DNA of 64,000 nucleotides from Epiperipatus broadwayi (GCA_028023455.1 JAQFVV010006197.1:21075254-21139253); one strand, 5' to 3'. Shown: positions 47,701-59,783, numbered from the stretch's first letter. The notes: generated by a model not told the origin, from the letters alone. Numbers and translations: made by a program.

Positions 47701-47951
47701 GAGTTGCACTGGACATATTGCTAGAAGAGAGATAATAGATGGACAATTGAAATCTAAAAATCATTCAAAGAGATTGTAAAAGACCCAGAAAGAGACCATG
47801 TGAGATGGATGGATGAAATAATAAAGTGTGCAGGGTGATGTGGAGAAGAGAAGCTAAAGACCAGAGAAGATGGATTGAACTTGGAGAGACCTTCATCCTG
47901 CAGTGGATTGATAATGGTTGATGATGATGATGATGCTGATATATATGTTAA

Positions 47952-48990
47952 TCAGAAAAGACTGCCATTGAAAAAGATAAGCATAATAGAGCAATGAAAA
48001 GAAAAAATACAAAACCAAGTCCATATATTTATTTTTTAGATACCAGTCATAGAATGAATTGTGAGAAAAATATTCATATAAGTTAATAAAATATATTAAG
48101 AATTACAAAGAACGAAATGTTATAAAATTTTATATATCAGGAAAATTTAAATAAATGTTTAAACATGGTACACCCAATACAATTGGGGAGGAAATGGTCA
48201 TTCTTAGATTACTGGAATCTTTAGAGTTATAACTAAACTATTTTTTGTGGAGATTGAAAAATTGAATTATAATAAGTTTCTATTTTTTTATTATTAATTT
48301 ATACATATATTATTATTGGTGTGTTTATTGTATTATAATTTAAATATTGTCTACCGAGTGGAATTGCTATAAAGTAGTTTGTGATGTAATTGTAAAAGAG
48401 GAAACATCTTGATAAGGTTCATATAAGGAATAGTGTAAAATAAAACTTTTAATTAGTTTTAACTTGTCTATTTCAATTTGGTTTAAAATTTATCATTATT
48501 TTAAATTTTATAAAGAAGACAACATTATGGACAATATTTAAGCTTGAAATGTGACCATTTGAAATGAAGGTGTTATTTACTTTGTTTGAAAGGTATGGAT
48601 GAAGTTCATAATTATTAAAAAGTAATCAAATGATTTACTGCTCAGGAATTCATAAGAAATTTAAGCATGGAAAATATCAGAACTGGAAAATTCACTATTA
48701 TATGATTGCACTTAATCAATCAGGGCCTTTAAGAAGCGCATACATAAAACAATTCAAGTTATTAATGTTACTTTTTCGTGTGTAATAAAAAAACTTCCAT
48801 CTTATTATGAATATCTAAGGATTAATAAATTACTTTTACATGTGAAATCATTTACAGAATATTATTAATATCACCCTCATGGCTAAGAAATTCAGTACCA
48901 TCCTCTGTGAAATAAATATATTAGAGTCCATATTTCAAAATAGCCAGTCTCAAAGTGTATATATTCAGTTACAAATAAACTGTAACTACC
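47952..48990. other. AT-rich non-coding stretch
   Basis: No supported gene. An 80-codon frame at 48879-49121 belongs to a foldback arm. Confidence 0.5.
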
Positions 48991-48998
48991 TTAACAAT

Positions 48999-49224
48999 AT
49001 AATATTAATATCATCTATGTTCTTTATTACTTTTTGCAATGCTTTTTTACAACCCACTATTGACAGTTTCAATTACTCCAGCAAACTTCTTCAGAACTTC
49101 TATTTATATTTCCAAATCTAAGTAAAAGTTCTGAAGAAGTGCTGGGAAATTGAAACTGTCAAAAGTGGGTTGTAAAAAAGCATTGTAAAAAGTAATAAAG
49201 GACGTAGATGATATTAATATTATA
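48999..49224. mobile_element. Family C foldback element, copy 1
   Basis: Arms of about 95-100 bp: 49001-49100 and 49126-49224, complementary through TTTACAACCCACTATTGACA and TCTTTATTACTTTTTGCAAT. The 25-bp centre has no function seen. The plus arm holds CTGAAGA...GAAACTGTC, faintly hammerhead-like. Confidence 0.85.
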
Positions 49225-50090
49225 TGGATTTGGCAATGCAATAGGAAAAATAAAGTTATAATACTTTAACAATAATAATGTTATATGAATATATGTAATA
49301 ATATTTTTTTAGTGTAGAAAAGATAAATTTATATTTTCTAAAGATATGATAGATACTTTGCCAAATGTTAAAAGTTCCATTTCAATACCTTTTAAATGAT
49401 TATATGTAAGTAATTTTCTATTAATTGTAGCTTTATAAGAATTCCTATCACCATCAGGTTTTTATTTTTTTATTGTCAAGCATATGTTTTCTTATTCATT
49501 GAAGCATCAACTGTTAAGTTAGCCGAGTTGGTTGGTTAGTAAATTGATATCTAGCTTAACTGAATATTATGCAGCATTGTTTAATTTTTATACATGGAAA
49601 TTATTCTTTTTTGAAATAATAATTGATTGGGTTAGAAAGAAAAGTCATGCTATCTTGTAAGCTCAAATTTGACATTGAAAGGCCAAAACTATGGAATTAT
49701 GTATATATCTATTGCAAGAGTCAAATAATAATATTAAAAATGAATTATAATTAACTTACACTTATGAGAAATTAATTTTGCACTAGAAAATTAACTCTGT
49801 GGTCAATCCATTTTTTTTGGTATTATGTTTGAAATTTTATTTTCAACAAACTAGTCAAAATTTACCAACCTATTTAAATTAAAATCAGTTTTTATGTACC
49901 ACTATACAATAAAACATTACTTGAAAACATCATTGATAATTAATTGTAACATATTTTGTATATTGTCACTAGCAGTAAACATAATATTTGTATTAACAAT
50001 AAAATAGTTTACAAATGAAGTGGTGTTTTATTCCTATTTCTCATATATAGCCATTTTATAATTCTATCTTTCTTATTGGATTGCCAAATC
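49225..50090. other. AT-rich non-coding stretch
   Basis: Nothing supported; separates two family C copies. Confidence 0.5.
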
Positions 50091-50094
50091 CATA

Positions 50095-50275
50095 TAAAGT
50101 TCTTTATTAGTTTTTACAATGCTTTTTACAACCCACTATTGACAGTTTCAATTGCTCCAGCAGATTGCTAGAGCAATTGAAACAGTTCTGAAGAAGATTG
50201 TTGGAGCAATTGAAACTGTCAATAGTGGATTGTAAAAAGCATTGTAAAAACTAATAAAGAACATCAATGATATTA
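50095..50275. mobile_element. Family C foldback element, copy 2
   Basis: Arms about 50098-50169 and 50195-50268 share TTCTTTATTAGTTTTTACAA and ACCCACTATTGACAGTTTCA in inverted form. The right arm has CTGAAGA, a possible GAUUG/CAAUU stem, and GAAACTGTC at 50189-50220. Same family as 49.0 kb. Confidence 0.85.
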
Positions 50276-50289
50276 ATATATAGCTATTT

Positions 50290-50930
50290 GCTTGTATTTA
50301 TAATTAAATAATAAAATAATTATCATGAGGGAGGAATGTAAGCAGTTTTGACATTAAATTTTTTTTACATTCTGGTAATGTTTGTTTCAAGATCAATGAG
50401 CTTTTTGTCAGCGGAACCACAAGCAATTGACTATTTTGATTTATGATTCAAATGAAACAGGATATAGTAACTATATTATATTGATTAAAATATATAAATC
50501 ATGTTAAATATATTAATATTTAATTAATGGTATCTGTGAACAAGTATTATTATTTGGTTATAGTTACTTCAATCTGTCATTAAAAAGAGATGCATAGTCA
50601 ACAATTATTTAGAAAGAGCATTTTTTAAAATAATGTATAGATTTTAAAATGTGAGAACATGTGATATTTTAACATCCAAATGGGAAATTGACCACAACAT
50701 TTTCACTAATAGTAGTTTTACTAATACACTCTCATAGTAAATTGTATTGAAATTCATGTGATGTTCAAAAAGCCTAGTGGCCCATTTATCATTTAGTAGT
50801 TTCATTTAATTAATGAGTTGAGGTTTTTAAATTATATTACTCAGCAGAGAATCAATCCTGGAACCATAAGCCTGATACTGTAGTATCAGGCTAAAGCACC
50901 CACAGCAGAAATGATTTATGATTTTGCACT
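50290..50930. other. AT-rich non-coding stretch
   Basis: A small perfect hairpin GCCTGATACT/AGTATCAGGC at 50870-50891; nothing else. Confidence 0.5.
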
Positions 50931-50934
50931 TAGA

Positions 50935-51035
50935 ATGTCATGTGATGTTTGAGCACCGGAAATGATAGATTGAACTTCAATCCAGAGTGATTTCTAATTC
51001 TTAAATCTGTCACTCTACCATTGTATTAAAAAAGA
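50935..51035 (-). repeat. SINE-like tRNA-derived repeat, minus copy
   Basis: Minus strand reads TACAATGGTAGAGTGACAG..., with the body end TTTCCGGTGCTCAAAC shared with the 54.9-kb copy (TTCCGGTGCTTGAAC). Confidence 0.55.
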
Positions 51036-51059
51036 CAATATTCTAAGAATTTATGTCTT

Positions 51060-51125
51060 CTTTACACAGCTGAAAATCAATCTATGATCTTTTGCTTCAT
51101 CATTTTACCACTTTAATAAACACAT
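51060..51125 (-). repeat. SINE-like repeat, partial minus copy
   Basis: Minus strand TTAAAGTGGTAAAATGATGA... then GATCATAGATTGATTTTCAG, in line with the family heads at 21.2 and 50.98 kb. Short and diverged. Confidence 0.35.
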
Positions 51126-51129
51126 AGGG

Positions 51130-52585
51130 CACATTTATAAATTCTTGAAGGTTGTAAATGGTTGATTTTATTTATTTATTTATTATCCTCTGGTCATTTT
51201 TTTTAAAAAATAGTAATTATTGTTGAAGCCCCAAACTGACTCATAATAAACAATGTTTAGTTGGTTATGCTAGGGTCACTTTTTTAGAGCTGACAAAACT
51301 ATCCCAACCAGTTAATCTACTAGTAAACTAACTGCTCATGGTATTTCAATGGCTCTCAAATGATAAATAAACCAGTACCATTTAGATTTGAATGGCATGT
51401 TGTATTGTTTAATTTTAATTCATCAGATAAAAATGTAAGGCAGAAATATATTTTTAATATTTTTATTATTATTAAATAATCGACACCAGCTTCTGGCTAT
51501 TATCTGACTAGTCATAAAATTTTCAACTTAGTAACGGCAATATTTTTCGATTGTTTTACCATATTTTAATGAGTTAAAATAGAGTACAATTACTTTACAT
51601 ATCAAGTTATATTTTGAGTCTTTTTTGACTAATTATTCATTTTCTTAGTAAATAGTTTAAGAGCAAGCAATAATTATTAATTAATTGAACTTTTTGAAAA
51701 TTAAGTCTGATTTAAATTATGTTGTCATGGTAATTTTTAATTACTCACTTTTTTTATATTTCATAAAGAGTTTCAGATAACAATTGATTTTAATAAAAAT
51801 AATATTTATAACCATTTTGTTTAAATTAATGACATACAATTACAAATTTGAATAATGGGGTTAGACTATCAAGGGGCAACTATGAGTTAATATAGAAATT
51901 ATATTCTTACTTGAGAAACAACGATGAAATATTTTGGACGATTTTCAAAATATCTTTTGGTATTTGCATGACAAAAGCGTAGAGGCGCATATGCTTATTA
52001 CTTAAGAGGGAACAAAACATTAGTTAAAAATCTTGATAATTTAAAATTAATATCTGTAAATTTTTTAATTAGATTTCTTTTAAAAAAAAGAGTATATGTT
52101 AATACAAAATTATTTGCTGCAATTATTTAATATAAATTATATTAAGTAATTCTCCTGGATCCATCGCAGTCGATAATCTTCCAATGGAAACCATGGATTA
52201 CAGCAATATAATTAATTTTTTTAAATGCACACATTAAGACACTAATAAAAATAATTAATAATAAAAAAAGAGTAATGCATGCACAAACACAGAGCAAACA
52301 TATGACTGAGTGCATACTAAACATGCAAGCTAAGAAAGTGGATAAAAAGTGATTCGTAAAGACAATATTATAGGCAAGCATGTGTATACAATTTATAAAT
52401 TTGTAATTTTTTATTGAAAAGTCTTTCAAACCACCCAGACCATAGATTACTGAAATTATGGATGACAAGTTTGTGAATATCAGGAAAGGGAAAGTAATGT
52501 AGATATCTCTTTTTATACTGAATTTTATATTGAGTTTCACCTTTTCTTCTCTAACAATCTTTCAGGAAGAAAGTTTACATTTGTT
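51130..52585. other. AT-rich non-coding stretch
   Basis: A 132-codon minus-strand frame at 52142-52540 is hydrophobic and unrecognised. Without motifs or an upstream signal I treat it as chance. Confidence 0.45.
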
Positions 52586-52587
52586 TT

Positions 52588-52724
52588 ATTATCTCTATTA
52601 TTGTCTTTTTTATTTTGTCTCTTTTCTATTGCTAGTTTACTTTTCCTTAATATCTTATCTCTATTATTGTTTTTTTTTTTTTATCTCTTTTCTATTGCTA
52701 GTTTACTTTTTCTTAATATCTTAT
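52588..52724 (+). repeat. Tandem duplication of a ~67-bp T-rich unit
   Basis: CTCTATTATTGT...CTCTTTTCTATTGCTAG and TTAATATCTTAT occur twice in a row, differing mainly in poly-T length. Confidence 0.9.
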
Positions 52725-52729
52725 TACTA

Positions 52730-54160
52730 ATAGCTAAACAGCAATACATATTCATGTTAACTGAAAAACATTATTTCAAACTGCATGGAAGAAAGAAATC
52801 ATGTTTTATATATAATAGAGTCAAAAAATTACATATGAGCAAAATGTCTTTCATACGATCACCAAAAGTCAACACCCATTTTAAATTACATACTAAGAAT
52901 ATTAAAGTATATTATATGGCATAAATGGTGGTTCTAAGCTTATAATTTTTGCACAGATTTTGTTTTTCGATCTACCTACACATTTTTGTAAAGAATCATA
53001 ATTTAATTAGAATGATACATATGTAAAACATGGTATACTGTATAAAATATTCCATGCTAATAGATAAATCTTAGAAAAATATTATTAAATTATAAAATAT
53101 AAGTTATTGTAATATAAAATCTTATGCATTTCATTAGTACAGAAAATCATTGTTACATTATAAAATATAATTAAAGAATTATTCATTAGATGGCACAAGT
53201 ATCGTAATAATGGGTGGGGCAATAGTTTGTTCCATAAGGCAAGAATAGAATTTTTAGGAAACAGAATAAATGGAATTAGTTTTGCACAGCATAATCATTA
53301 GTAAAGTAATAGATTTGAGAGGTATGATTTAAGCTCAATGTGCCACTTTTGATGCTCAAACATCACATGACATCCTGATAAAATAACCATTGAACTATTT
53401 TATTTAATGGGGTAACATAGATGATAGAAAATATAGATTGGGTAAAGATGAAGTAGAATATGAGCCATGTGTAATTATAGAATATATGTTTTTAGAGACA
53501 ATAGATCAATTGATATTAACTTATTGGAAGGAAAATAGTAAACACTACATTAATAAAAATTATGATTAGAGAAGAATGAATTATTGAGGTAAATATTTGT
53601 GATTTAAAATGGAAACAATATAGAAGAAAAATAAATTAATAGAAATCATGAAAATTACATTGGAAAGATTAAAGTAGGAAAAAACTTTATGATGACCAAT
53701 TATTATTGAAGAGAAATAATTCCGGAAAAAGGACAGATCATTCTTAATATTAACAATTATTTTAATATGGATAATAATGTATTAAAAAAAACATTCAAGA
53801 ATTTTAAATACAAATTATCTTTTAAGTTTAGTCTAAATATTTGAAAATCGTTGATTATAATTATGCATCACAAATTATTAGACTATATTATTTTGTGGTA
53901 ATGAAATCAATTCAAACAATTATGGAACATCGAGAATCGCCATAGTTATGATGGTATTTTCATAATGATGATGATTTTCAACTCTGGGAAAGTAAGTCTA
54001 AAAATTTCTCAGTGCTGCAATTTCCACAATGGATACTAAGATGGTTTTAGTTCACTGCAAACCTAATCTTTGACGGTGACATTTTTAGACATTAATATTA
54101 GTCATTGAAATTTTTGATATTAAACGTTAGTAATCATATTTCGGAACTAAAGTAGAAAGT
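52730..54160. other. AT-rich non-coding stretch
   Basis: The part at 53400-53760 is purine-rich on the plus strand and may be ancient LINE sequence; no motif can be shown. CTCAAACATCACATGAC at 53355 recalls the SINE body and foldback ends. Confidence 0.4.
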
Positions 54161-54163
54161 TGT

Positions 54164-54246
54164 GCATTGGTGGTCGAGAGGTCAGCGCGACTACCTTGCA
54201 CTTGCAGGCAGTTGCCCGGGTTACGGGTTCGCGTCTCGGCCGATGC
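54164..54246 (+). repeat. tRNA-derived SINE, well-preserved tRNA-like head
   Basis: The acceptor stem GCATTGG pairs with CCGATGC at the end; the D stem GTCG pairs with CGAC. A T-arm-like GGGTTCGCGTCTC fits the B box. The anticodon region contains a duplicated GGGTTACGGGTT-type insertion that enlarges the variable part (83 nt). A poly-A run follows at 54257-54269. The second, diverged copy at 8712 and the poly-A tail argue for a SINE or retropseudogene rather than a working tRNA. Confidence 0.65.
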
Positions 54247-54279
54247 TATGACAATTTAAAAAAAAAAAAGTACAAAGTC

Positions 54280-54925
54280 ATTAATTCAATATTTGTTTCT
54301 TATTTTTGTATATAATTTAAATAATATTGAATTTCAAAAATCTTACAGCTTTCACTTTTCAGCAAAAAAAACTTTTATTATTGATTACAGTTTCGACTGT
54401 ACCATGTAGAGGAGGAAAAAAAAGAATTTAGAAGGACTATATAATTTAAAGTTAATGAATTGTCATTCTCAAATACATATTTTTTTCATTCAAATATTCG
54501 TTAAGTAATAGAGTCTTTGAAAATTCAAAGAATAAAATTATTTATTACTTCATCTTAGAAAAAGTCTGTATGTCAGTTAATTAAAAGACATTTTATTAAA
54601 AGCGTAATTCTTGGAATAAATTTTTATATTAAACTCGGAAAAATTGTTTATAATAATAGCTTTCTGATGGTAGAAAAAAAAATGTATATATTCTTTCGTT
54701 ATATCTTTAGAATATTACTGTTGAAATTTTATTTAACTTTCATTATTAATATTTTATTTAATTATTAAAATGAACTTTTGTATTTTCTTAAATCATAATA
54801 ATCTTTGATTTGAAAGTATATAATGATATTAGACTTAAGACAATGATTTTGTTTTTTTATGCTGTTACCGGTAACGTTAGAATAACAACTATTGGAATTT
54901 CATATTTAATTACTTTATTAATTTG
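54280..54925. other. AT-rich non-coding stretch
   Basis: No supported feature. Confidence 0.5.
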
Positions 54926-54928
54926 TCA

Positions 54929-55060
54929 TGCGTGTTTGGTGCGGTGGTTGAGTTGCAGATTCCGAAAATTAAGATTCATGGATTGTGACCCAGTTGTATC
55001 ACTTCCGGTGCTTGAACTTTTGAAAACTTGAGTAATAAAGCATTTGATTTATTTATTTTA
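54929..55060 (+). repeat. SINE-like tRNA-derived repeat
   Basis: Head GCGTGTTTGGTGCGGTGGTT, middle GGATTGTGACCC, body CACTTCCGGTGCTTGAACTT, then AATAAAGCATTTGATTTATT. It aligns end to end with 41497-41640. The 73-codon frame over it is not a gene. Confidence 0.65.
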
Positions 55061-55886
55061 TTGATTTTGACTTTATTTAATCACTGAACATGCTTTTTAA
55101 TTCTACAGATGAAGTCTGTTTATCTAACCTAGCTTATTAATAAGTTTATTGAAGAGCATGCATGTCGAGTTCTTTGCTTTTATAAATATGTATAAGCATA
55201 TCTGTTTGAGAATTGTTGATGTGTTTATTAATTAAATTTATTTTTAAAATTATAAAATAAACTTAATGTGTTAGCTTTGTCTAAAAGGTGCAAATTAGTG
55301 TTGTGCAAAGATTCTATATTTCATACCTCTAGTCATTAGAATCAGAATCATTTTATGGTATAGTGTACTTACATATTTTTGTATAACTGTATAAATATTG
55401 TATTTTGTTTTTGGTAAATGTATTTATTCCAGACACATATTTTTGAAAAAAAAAATAAGAAAATGGTATCTAATATGCATTTCAATAAAAACAAGTCTTG
55501 TCATTAGACTAAGCCATCTAAATTTTTCCTAATAGTCTTACATTATCCTTTAGCCTAATTGAGGTAACTTATCTTAAATGATAATCCTAATAATTCTGGT
55601 AAAATTGCTTATTAAGACCTATTTTTATACTTTTCTTCCAATGTCTATTGCTATTTGCTTAAAGTGAAATGTAGAGATAGAAATAATTTGTAGAGATATG
55701 AAATTGTGTGTATGATTGTAAAAAAAAAAAAAAGAAATATTTACTTATTATTATCATTTTTATTGTTCTAACAAGCAAATCATCTGGCATAATAGTTTAT
55801 CACCATGGCCAGTACAATTCTTAGGAAAAAAATAAAACAAAATATTTTTTTAATAATTAATCCTTTTATCATTCATTACAGCACAG
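55061..55886. other. AT-rich non-coding stretch
   Basis: Left flank of the LTR element; nothing else seen. Confidence 0.5.
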
Positions 55887-55891
55887 TATAT

Positions 55892-58387
55892 TGAAACAGT
55901 GAGATTCGTATTCGAATCTCAAGTTTCACCTTTTTCTGTCATCTCTCACTGACCGGTCTATCCCACCCAAATTTAAACTTTTGGTATTGAGTTGTGTGTG
56001 TAACAATATTAAAAATGTATAAATATATGTAGAATTCAACATAAACACGCACACATTTCGATCTCAAATTAAAGGCAATAAATACGGATAAAGTAATATA
56101 ATTTAGATTTCTTTGGCTAGATAAATCTTGTGTAATATTAATCATTTATTTTGAATTTATAAAGGTCGTATTTATTGCTTAGTTTAAATTTCGTTAACTA
56201 ATAATTCTAACAAAATCTGATGCAATAATTAATTAAAGTTAAAATAATTTTATTCCCTTTTGTCTTTGAAAATTTAAAAGCATCGGTCAGTGATAGATAA
56301 TAAATTAATTATAGGAAAATTCCAAAAAAAATGTAATTAACGAATGTAAAAAAAAACAAACAACAAAACAAACAATAGCACAGCAGATTTCTTTCTAATT
56401 AAAACCAGCAAAAGCATTGATTATCCTGAGGGCAAGATAAAGAAAACCTAAAAATATCTCAACAGAAAAAATTAAAAGATCAAGATAAAAAAAGGAGGCC
56501 ATCTTGGACTTGCTGGAGACTTTCACTTGAATTTTAGCTTTGCTCTTGAGTGGAGAGTCTAAAATATCTTAAAATAAATTGATATTGCCAAGGTATGACT
56601 GAGTAAGCACCGAGATTATTCTCCATCGGGAGATGGCCCACCATATGCCGAACTTCACCTTGCCCATCGTAAAAACACCATAATGATCTGCTGTCTGAAA
56701 TAAACAAGAAAGCCGCTGCTGTTAAAATCAATAAAAAAACCAAAGACAAGAAAGAAAACTGCTAATCACGAACAATCTACTATTAAACAAATGGACGAAA
56801 ACATCTTATAAAACAGGTACCTGTGTGTGTATTCCAAATTATAGAGTACTTTAGTAAATAAGCTATAGCTCATCTCCTACTATTTGTCTAACTTCTAAAT
56901 GTTAAAATTGTAATTTTGTGAAACTAAAATTTGAGAATTAATGTAATCTGTAAATTTCTCGCATAATCTAGTTTACCTCCCTCTATCCTTCTTAGGTGTG
57001 TATTTCTCAAATCTACACTTTATTTATAATTATCATTGAAATATTACCTTCTCATAATTGTCTTAGTTTTAAAGCTAAATCCATAATCGCTTGAACATTG
57101 AATGCGTGTCGAATTGTCATTAATATTTGCTTTATAAATAACTTAAATTTCATATAAATCGACACGCATTCAAAGAATCAGTTATTGTAATGCAGGGTCT
57201 ACTACTTCGTAATATATGGCATGCTCGCTGTAATAAGTCCCCTTAGTAGATATTTTTTTATTATTAAATTTTAATGAATAATTATGGAAATTTCATTTAT
57301 TTGAGAGTCACCAATTTTCTTTCAGTCAACGTTGATAATGGGGGGCCGAGTTTGAAATCTAGTTAAATATTACCATAATCTTTTAGATCTTATACATGTG
57401 TTACGTTTTGAAGCCACGATGGCTCATTCCACGCCGTGAATACTCCGGATTCTATAGGGTTGAATTAACCCCAGTCGTCCTACACAAGTGGACATGATAA
57501 TGTTCCCGTAGGGCTTGACGACCGTCATGCAGCCAACTGGCAAATTGCGACACAGACCGCTTGTCCCTGGTTATGCTCATGTGACACCTTACCTCTTCGG
57601 GTCGAGGCAGAGACCAACCCGAAGCCCTTATAAACTTATTCACGGCATTGCAGTTTCAGTGCTGCCATTTTATATCGCCCTTCTAAAGCGTACCACATGT
57701 CCCTTTATTTAGTTTATCATTCTCTATATCACTCCGCCTCGGCATTATCTTCGTCATCCACTCTCAAGTAAATGTTCGCCCTTAGTCGTAAAATAATTTA
57801 TTTTATTAAATAAATGTATGTCCGCCGCCACGGATGACTCTTGCAGTGCAAAGTATAAATCCCCACAGTACGCATTAGAAATACTCACTCGGGAACCTTA
57901 GGTAGCTAGATTACGCCTTCATATAAATGAATGCTCTTTATAAATAAATGTATTTTTATATATAGTAAAATTGCCAATTAGCTGTTGAAACTCTGAATAT
58001 AAAATATGATTAATAACATTAATAATGTTTTTTTTATTAAATACGTAAATAAATAATTTTAACTGTACGTCTGTAGTTAAGTTTTCATTTATTCGATGCC
58101 CATTGTATATATTTCCTCGATTATATATGTGAATTAATATTCGTTTGATTGTTGGCCAACTCGGAAACAATACCATGAATCTCGTGCATCTCCCTGACCA
58201 CCGTGCCTAAAGAAGTGTTTACTTATGTCGCATCAGAGGCATTGTTCCGTAGATTGTAGTGTGGAACCGATAAACTATGTTCGAACTCAGTACCATGAGT
58301 GGCTTCGCTACTCGATGGTGCTGCTGTTCTGTGTGGTGGTCGAATTCTGCACTATGTTAATGAGATACACGTGTTTTGACTGTTACA
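55892..58387 (+). repeat. 5' LTR (2496 bp)
   Basis: Near-identical to the 3' LTR. It has 54 bp (57677-57730) missing from the 3' copy, bounded by TATATC on both sides. Contains a 15-bp inverted pair at 57098-57112 and 57159-57173. Short minus-strand frames repeated in both LTRs are not genes. Confidence 0.93.
57098..57173. repeat. Perfect 15-bp hairpin arms within the LTR
   Basis: TTGAATGCGTGTCGA and its exact complement, separated by 46 bp; conserved in the 3' LTR at 61470-61545. Confidence 0.9.
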
Positions 58388-58410
58388 TAGTTAAATTTTT
58401 TTTTAGCGTT

Positions 58411-58428
58411 TGGCGCCAATAACGTGAG
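58411..58428 (+). promoter_or_regulatory. Primer-binding-site-like sequence
   Basis: TGGCGCCAATAACGTGAG, 23 bp after the 5' LTR. It starts TGG, as expected for pairing with the CCA end of a tRNA. The 23-bp gap is longer than usual; the tRNA is not identified. Confidence 0.5.
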
Positions 58429-58687
58429 GCTTCGAGTATAAAACCCATAGATACCCTGAGCAAAAATAATGCAGATAAATTCCTTTAGCATTCGTTGCTG
58501 AGTTGGCTAATTGTTTTATATATATAAGAGTTTGTTTTGGATAAAAATAATAAAAATAAATCGAGGAAGTAATGTGGGTCGAGTGAGTGAAGGGACAGCA
58601 GGCGTAATAACAAATTTAAGGAAAGCAGGGGTGTGTGTGTAATTTAAGAAGGAACGAAATACTCGGATCTAATGAAATATCTTTTAT

Positions 58688-58713
58688 ATAATAATAATAA
58701 TAATAATAATAAT
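58688..58713. repeat. (TAA)n microsatellite
   Basis: About eight to nine ATA/TAA units inside the LTR element leader. Confidence 0.95.
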
Positions 58714-58964
58714 CAGTAGCTAAATGAGACAGCAGAAGCTTATTATGTTTAACAATAAAATTTAGTTAAAGTAAAAATATATATATCATAGACAGCAGTG
58801 GCTTATACGCGTTACTAATAGTTCGTTATGATATATATGTTAAGTATATTAAAGGCAGCAATGTAGAGTAGGAGAGGGCAATGAAAGAGTATTATAGGGC
58901 CAAGATACCGGTGGGGAATAGTTAAATGCTACTAGTGTAAAATAAATAAATAAATAGTAAGAAA

Positions 58965-59783
58965 ATGGATAAGAAAATAGAGGAAATACTCAGACGGAGT
59001 ATGCAAGAAATGAAGAAAATGTATGAGGAGGAAATGAGGAAAAGAAGCGATGAAGAATCAAAAAGGAGACAGGAAGAGGAGGAGAGAAGAATTAGGGAGC
59101 ATCAGAAAATTGATAGGGATATGTTGATATATCTTGAAAGGATCAAAGAACATTACGGAGTATCCCCAGTTAGTAAAAAAGAAGAAATTAAAGATATGGA
59201 AAAGGAAAGGAAGTCAGAGAGATCAGACCAACCTATAATAGTAGAAGTGCAAGCAGGTAATGTAGTAAAAATAGAGTATGATGAGCAGAGAGACCTCATT
59301 CCAACCGATGAAGGCCCACAAGAACCGGAAAAAGAAGTCAGCATTAAAGAAGAGGCGAAGATGGACGTGGGACACCAAAGCTATATAGCCAAGATGATCC
59401 ACATCAAGATCTTTAGAGGGGAGATCGGAGAAAATCCGCAAGCCCACTTAGAGAGCTTGCAAAAGTTTTTCCAATTTCATAAAACAGGGCCAGACGAGCA
59501 GATAGCGATAGCTAGCTACCATCTGCAAGGTTCTGCCAAAAACTGGTTGAATACAGGGACATGGAAATTTAGAACGACCCAGCGTAGCATGCCGCTAACC
59601 ATCCAACCATTAATGATAAGCATTCACATAAAAGATATAGGAGACATGATTAAATTTCTTACTGTCTTGGATTTGAACCAGTGGGCCAAAGAACCACCTG
59701 ATCGAGGACGAAGATTAGAAAACCCAAGGCCGCGGTCATCGATGACGAGACATCGGTATTATCCACCTGACCCGGAGTTATAA
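58965..59783 (+). CDS. Gag-like protein of the LTR retrotransposon (272 aa, C-terminally abnormal)
   Basis: Residues 1-65 are a charged coiled coil (MKKMYEEEMRKRSDEE and onward, heptad-rich). A polar linker follows to about 140. Residues 145-200 carry a retrotransposon-gag capsid segment (IKIFRGEIGENPQAHLESLQ, then ASYHLQGSAKNWLNT), the part that assembles the particle. After that the similarity stops: a true gag would continue through the rest of the capsid and a CCHC knuckle, but here the frame runs into a basic Pro/Arg-rich end (PRPRSSMTRHRYYPPDPEL). This may be the joined tail of a deleted polyprotein. The frame is open and the first Met is plausible, about 0.58 kb after the 5' LTR. Confidence 0.75.
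   Translation: MDKKIEEILRRSMQEMKKMYEEEMRKRSDEESKRRQEEEERRIREHQKIDRDMLIYLERIKEHYGVSPVSKKEEIKDMEKERKSERSDQPIIVEVQAGNVVKIEYDEQRDLIPTDEGPQEPEKEVSIKEEAKMDVGHQSYIAKMIHIKIFRGEIGENPQAHLESLQKFFQFHKTGPDEQIAIASYHLQGSAKNWLNTGTWKFRTTQRSMPLTIQPLMISIHIKDIGDMIKFLTVLDLNQWAKEPPDRGRRLENPRPRSSMTRHRYYPPDPEL

Larger units (their letters stand above)
45010..47951. mobile_element. RTE-type LINE with inverted 5' half and 13-bp target duplication
   Basis: ATATATATGTTAA occurs at 45010-45022 and 47939-47951 and frames the insertion. From 45023 to about 46780 the element reads on the minus strand (RT start at the left, endonuclease at the right). From about 46785 to 47938 it reads on the plus strand, from the RT middle to the GATGAT tail of an RTE LINE. 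Both halves stop at the same element position (GGATTTAAA). This is the layout made by twin priming. Confidence 0.9.

Noticed and set aside
52142-52540. 132-codon minus-strand hydrophobic frame, possible membrane protein
   Set aside because: Hydrophobicity follows from T-rich antisense sequence; no recognisable family and no splice or promoter context.
57515-57712. Short frames repeated at 57.5 and 61.8 kb, possible duplicated gene
   Set aside because: They lie inside the two LTRs and diverge without codon constraint.
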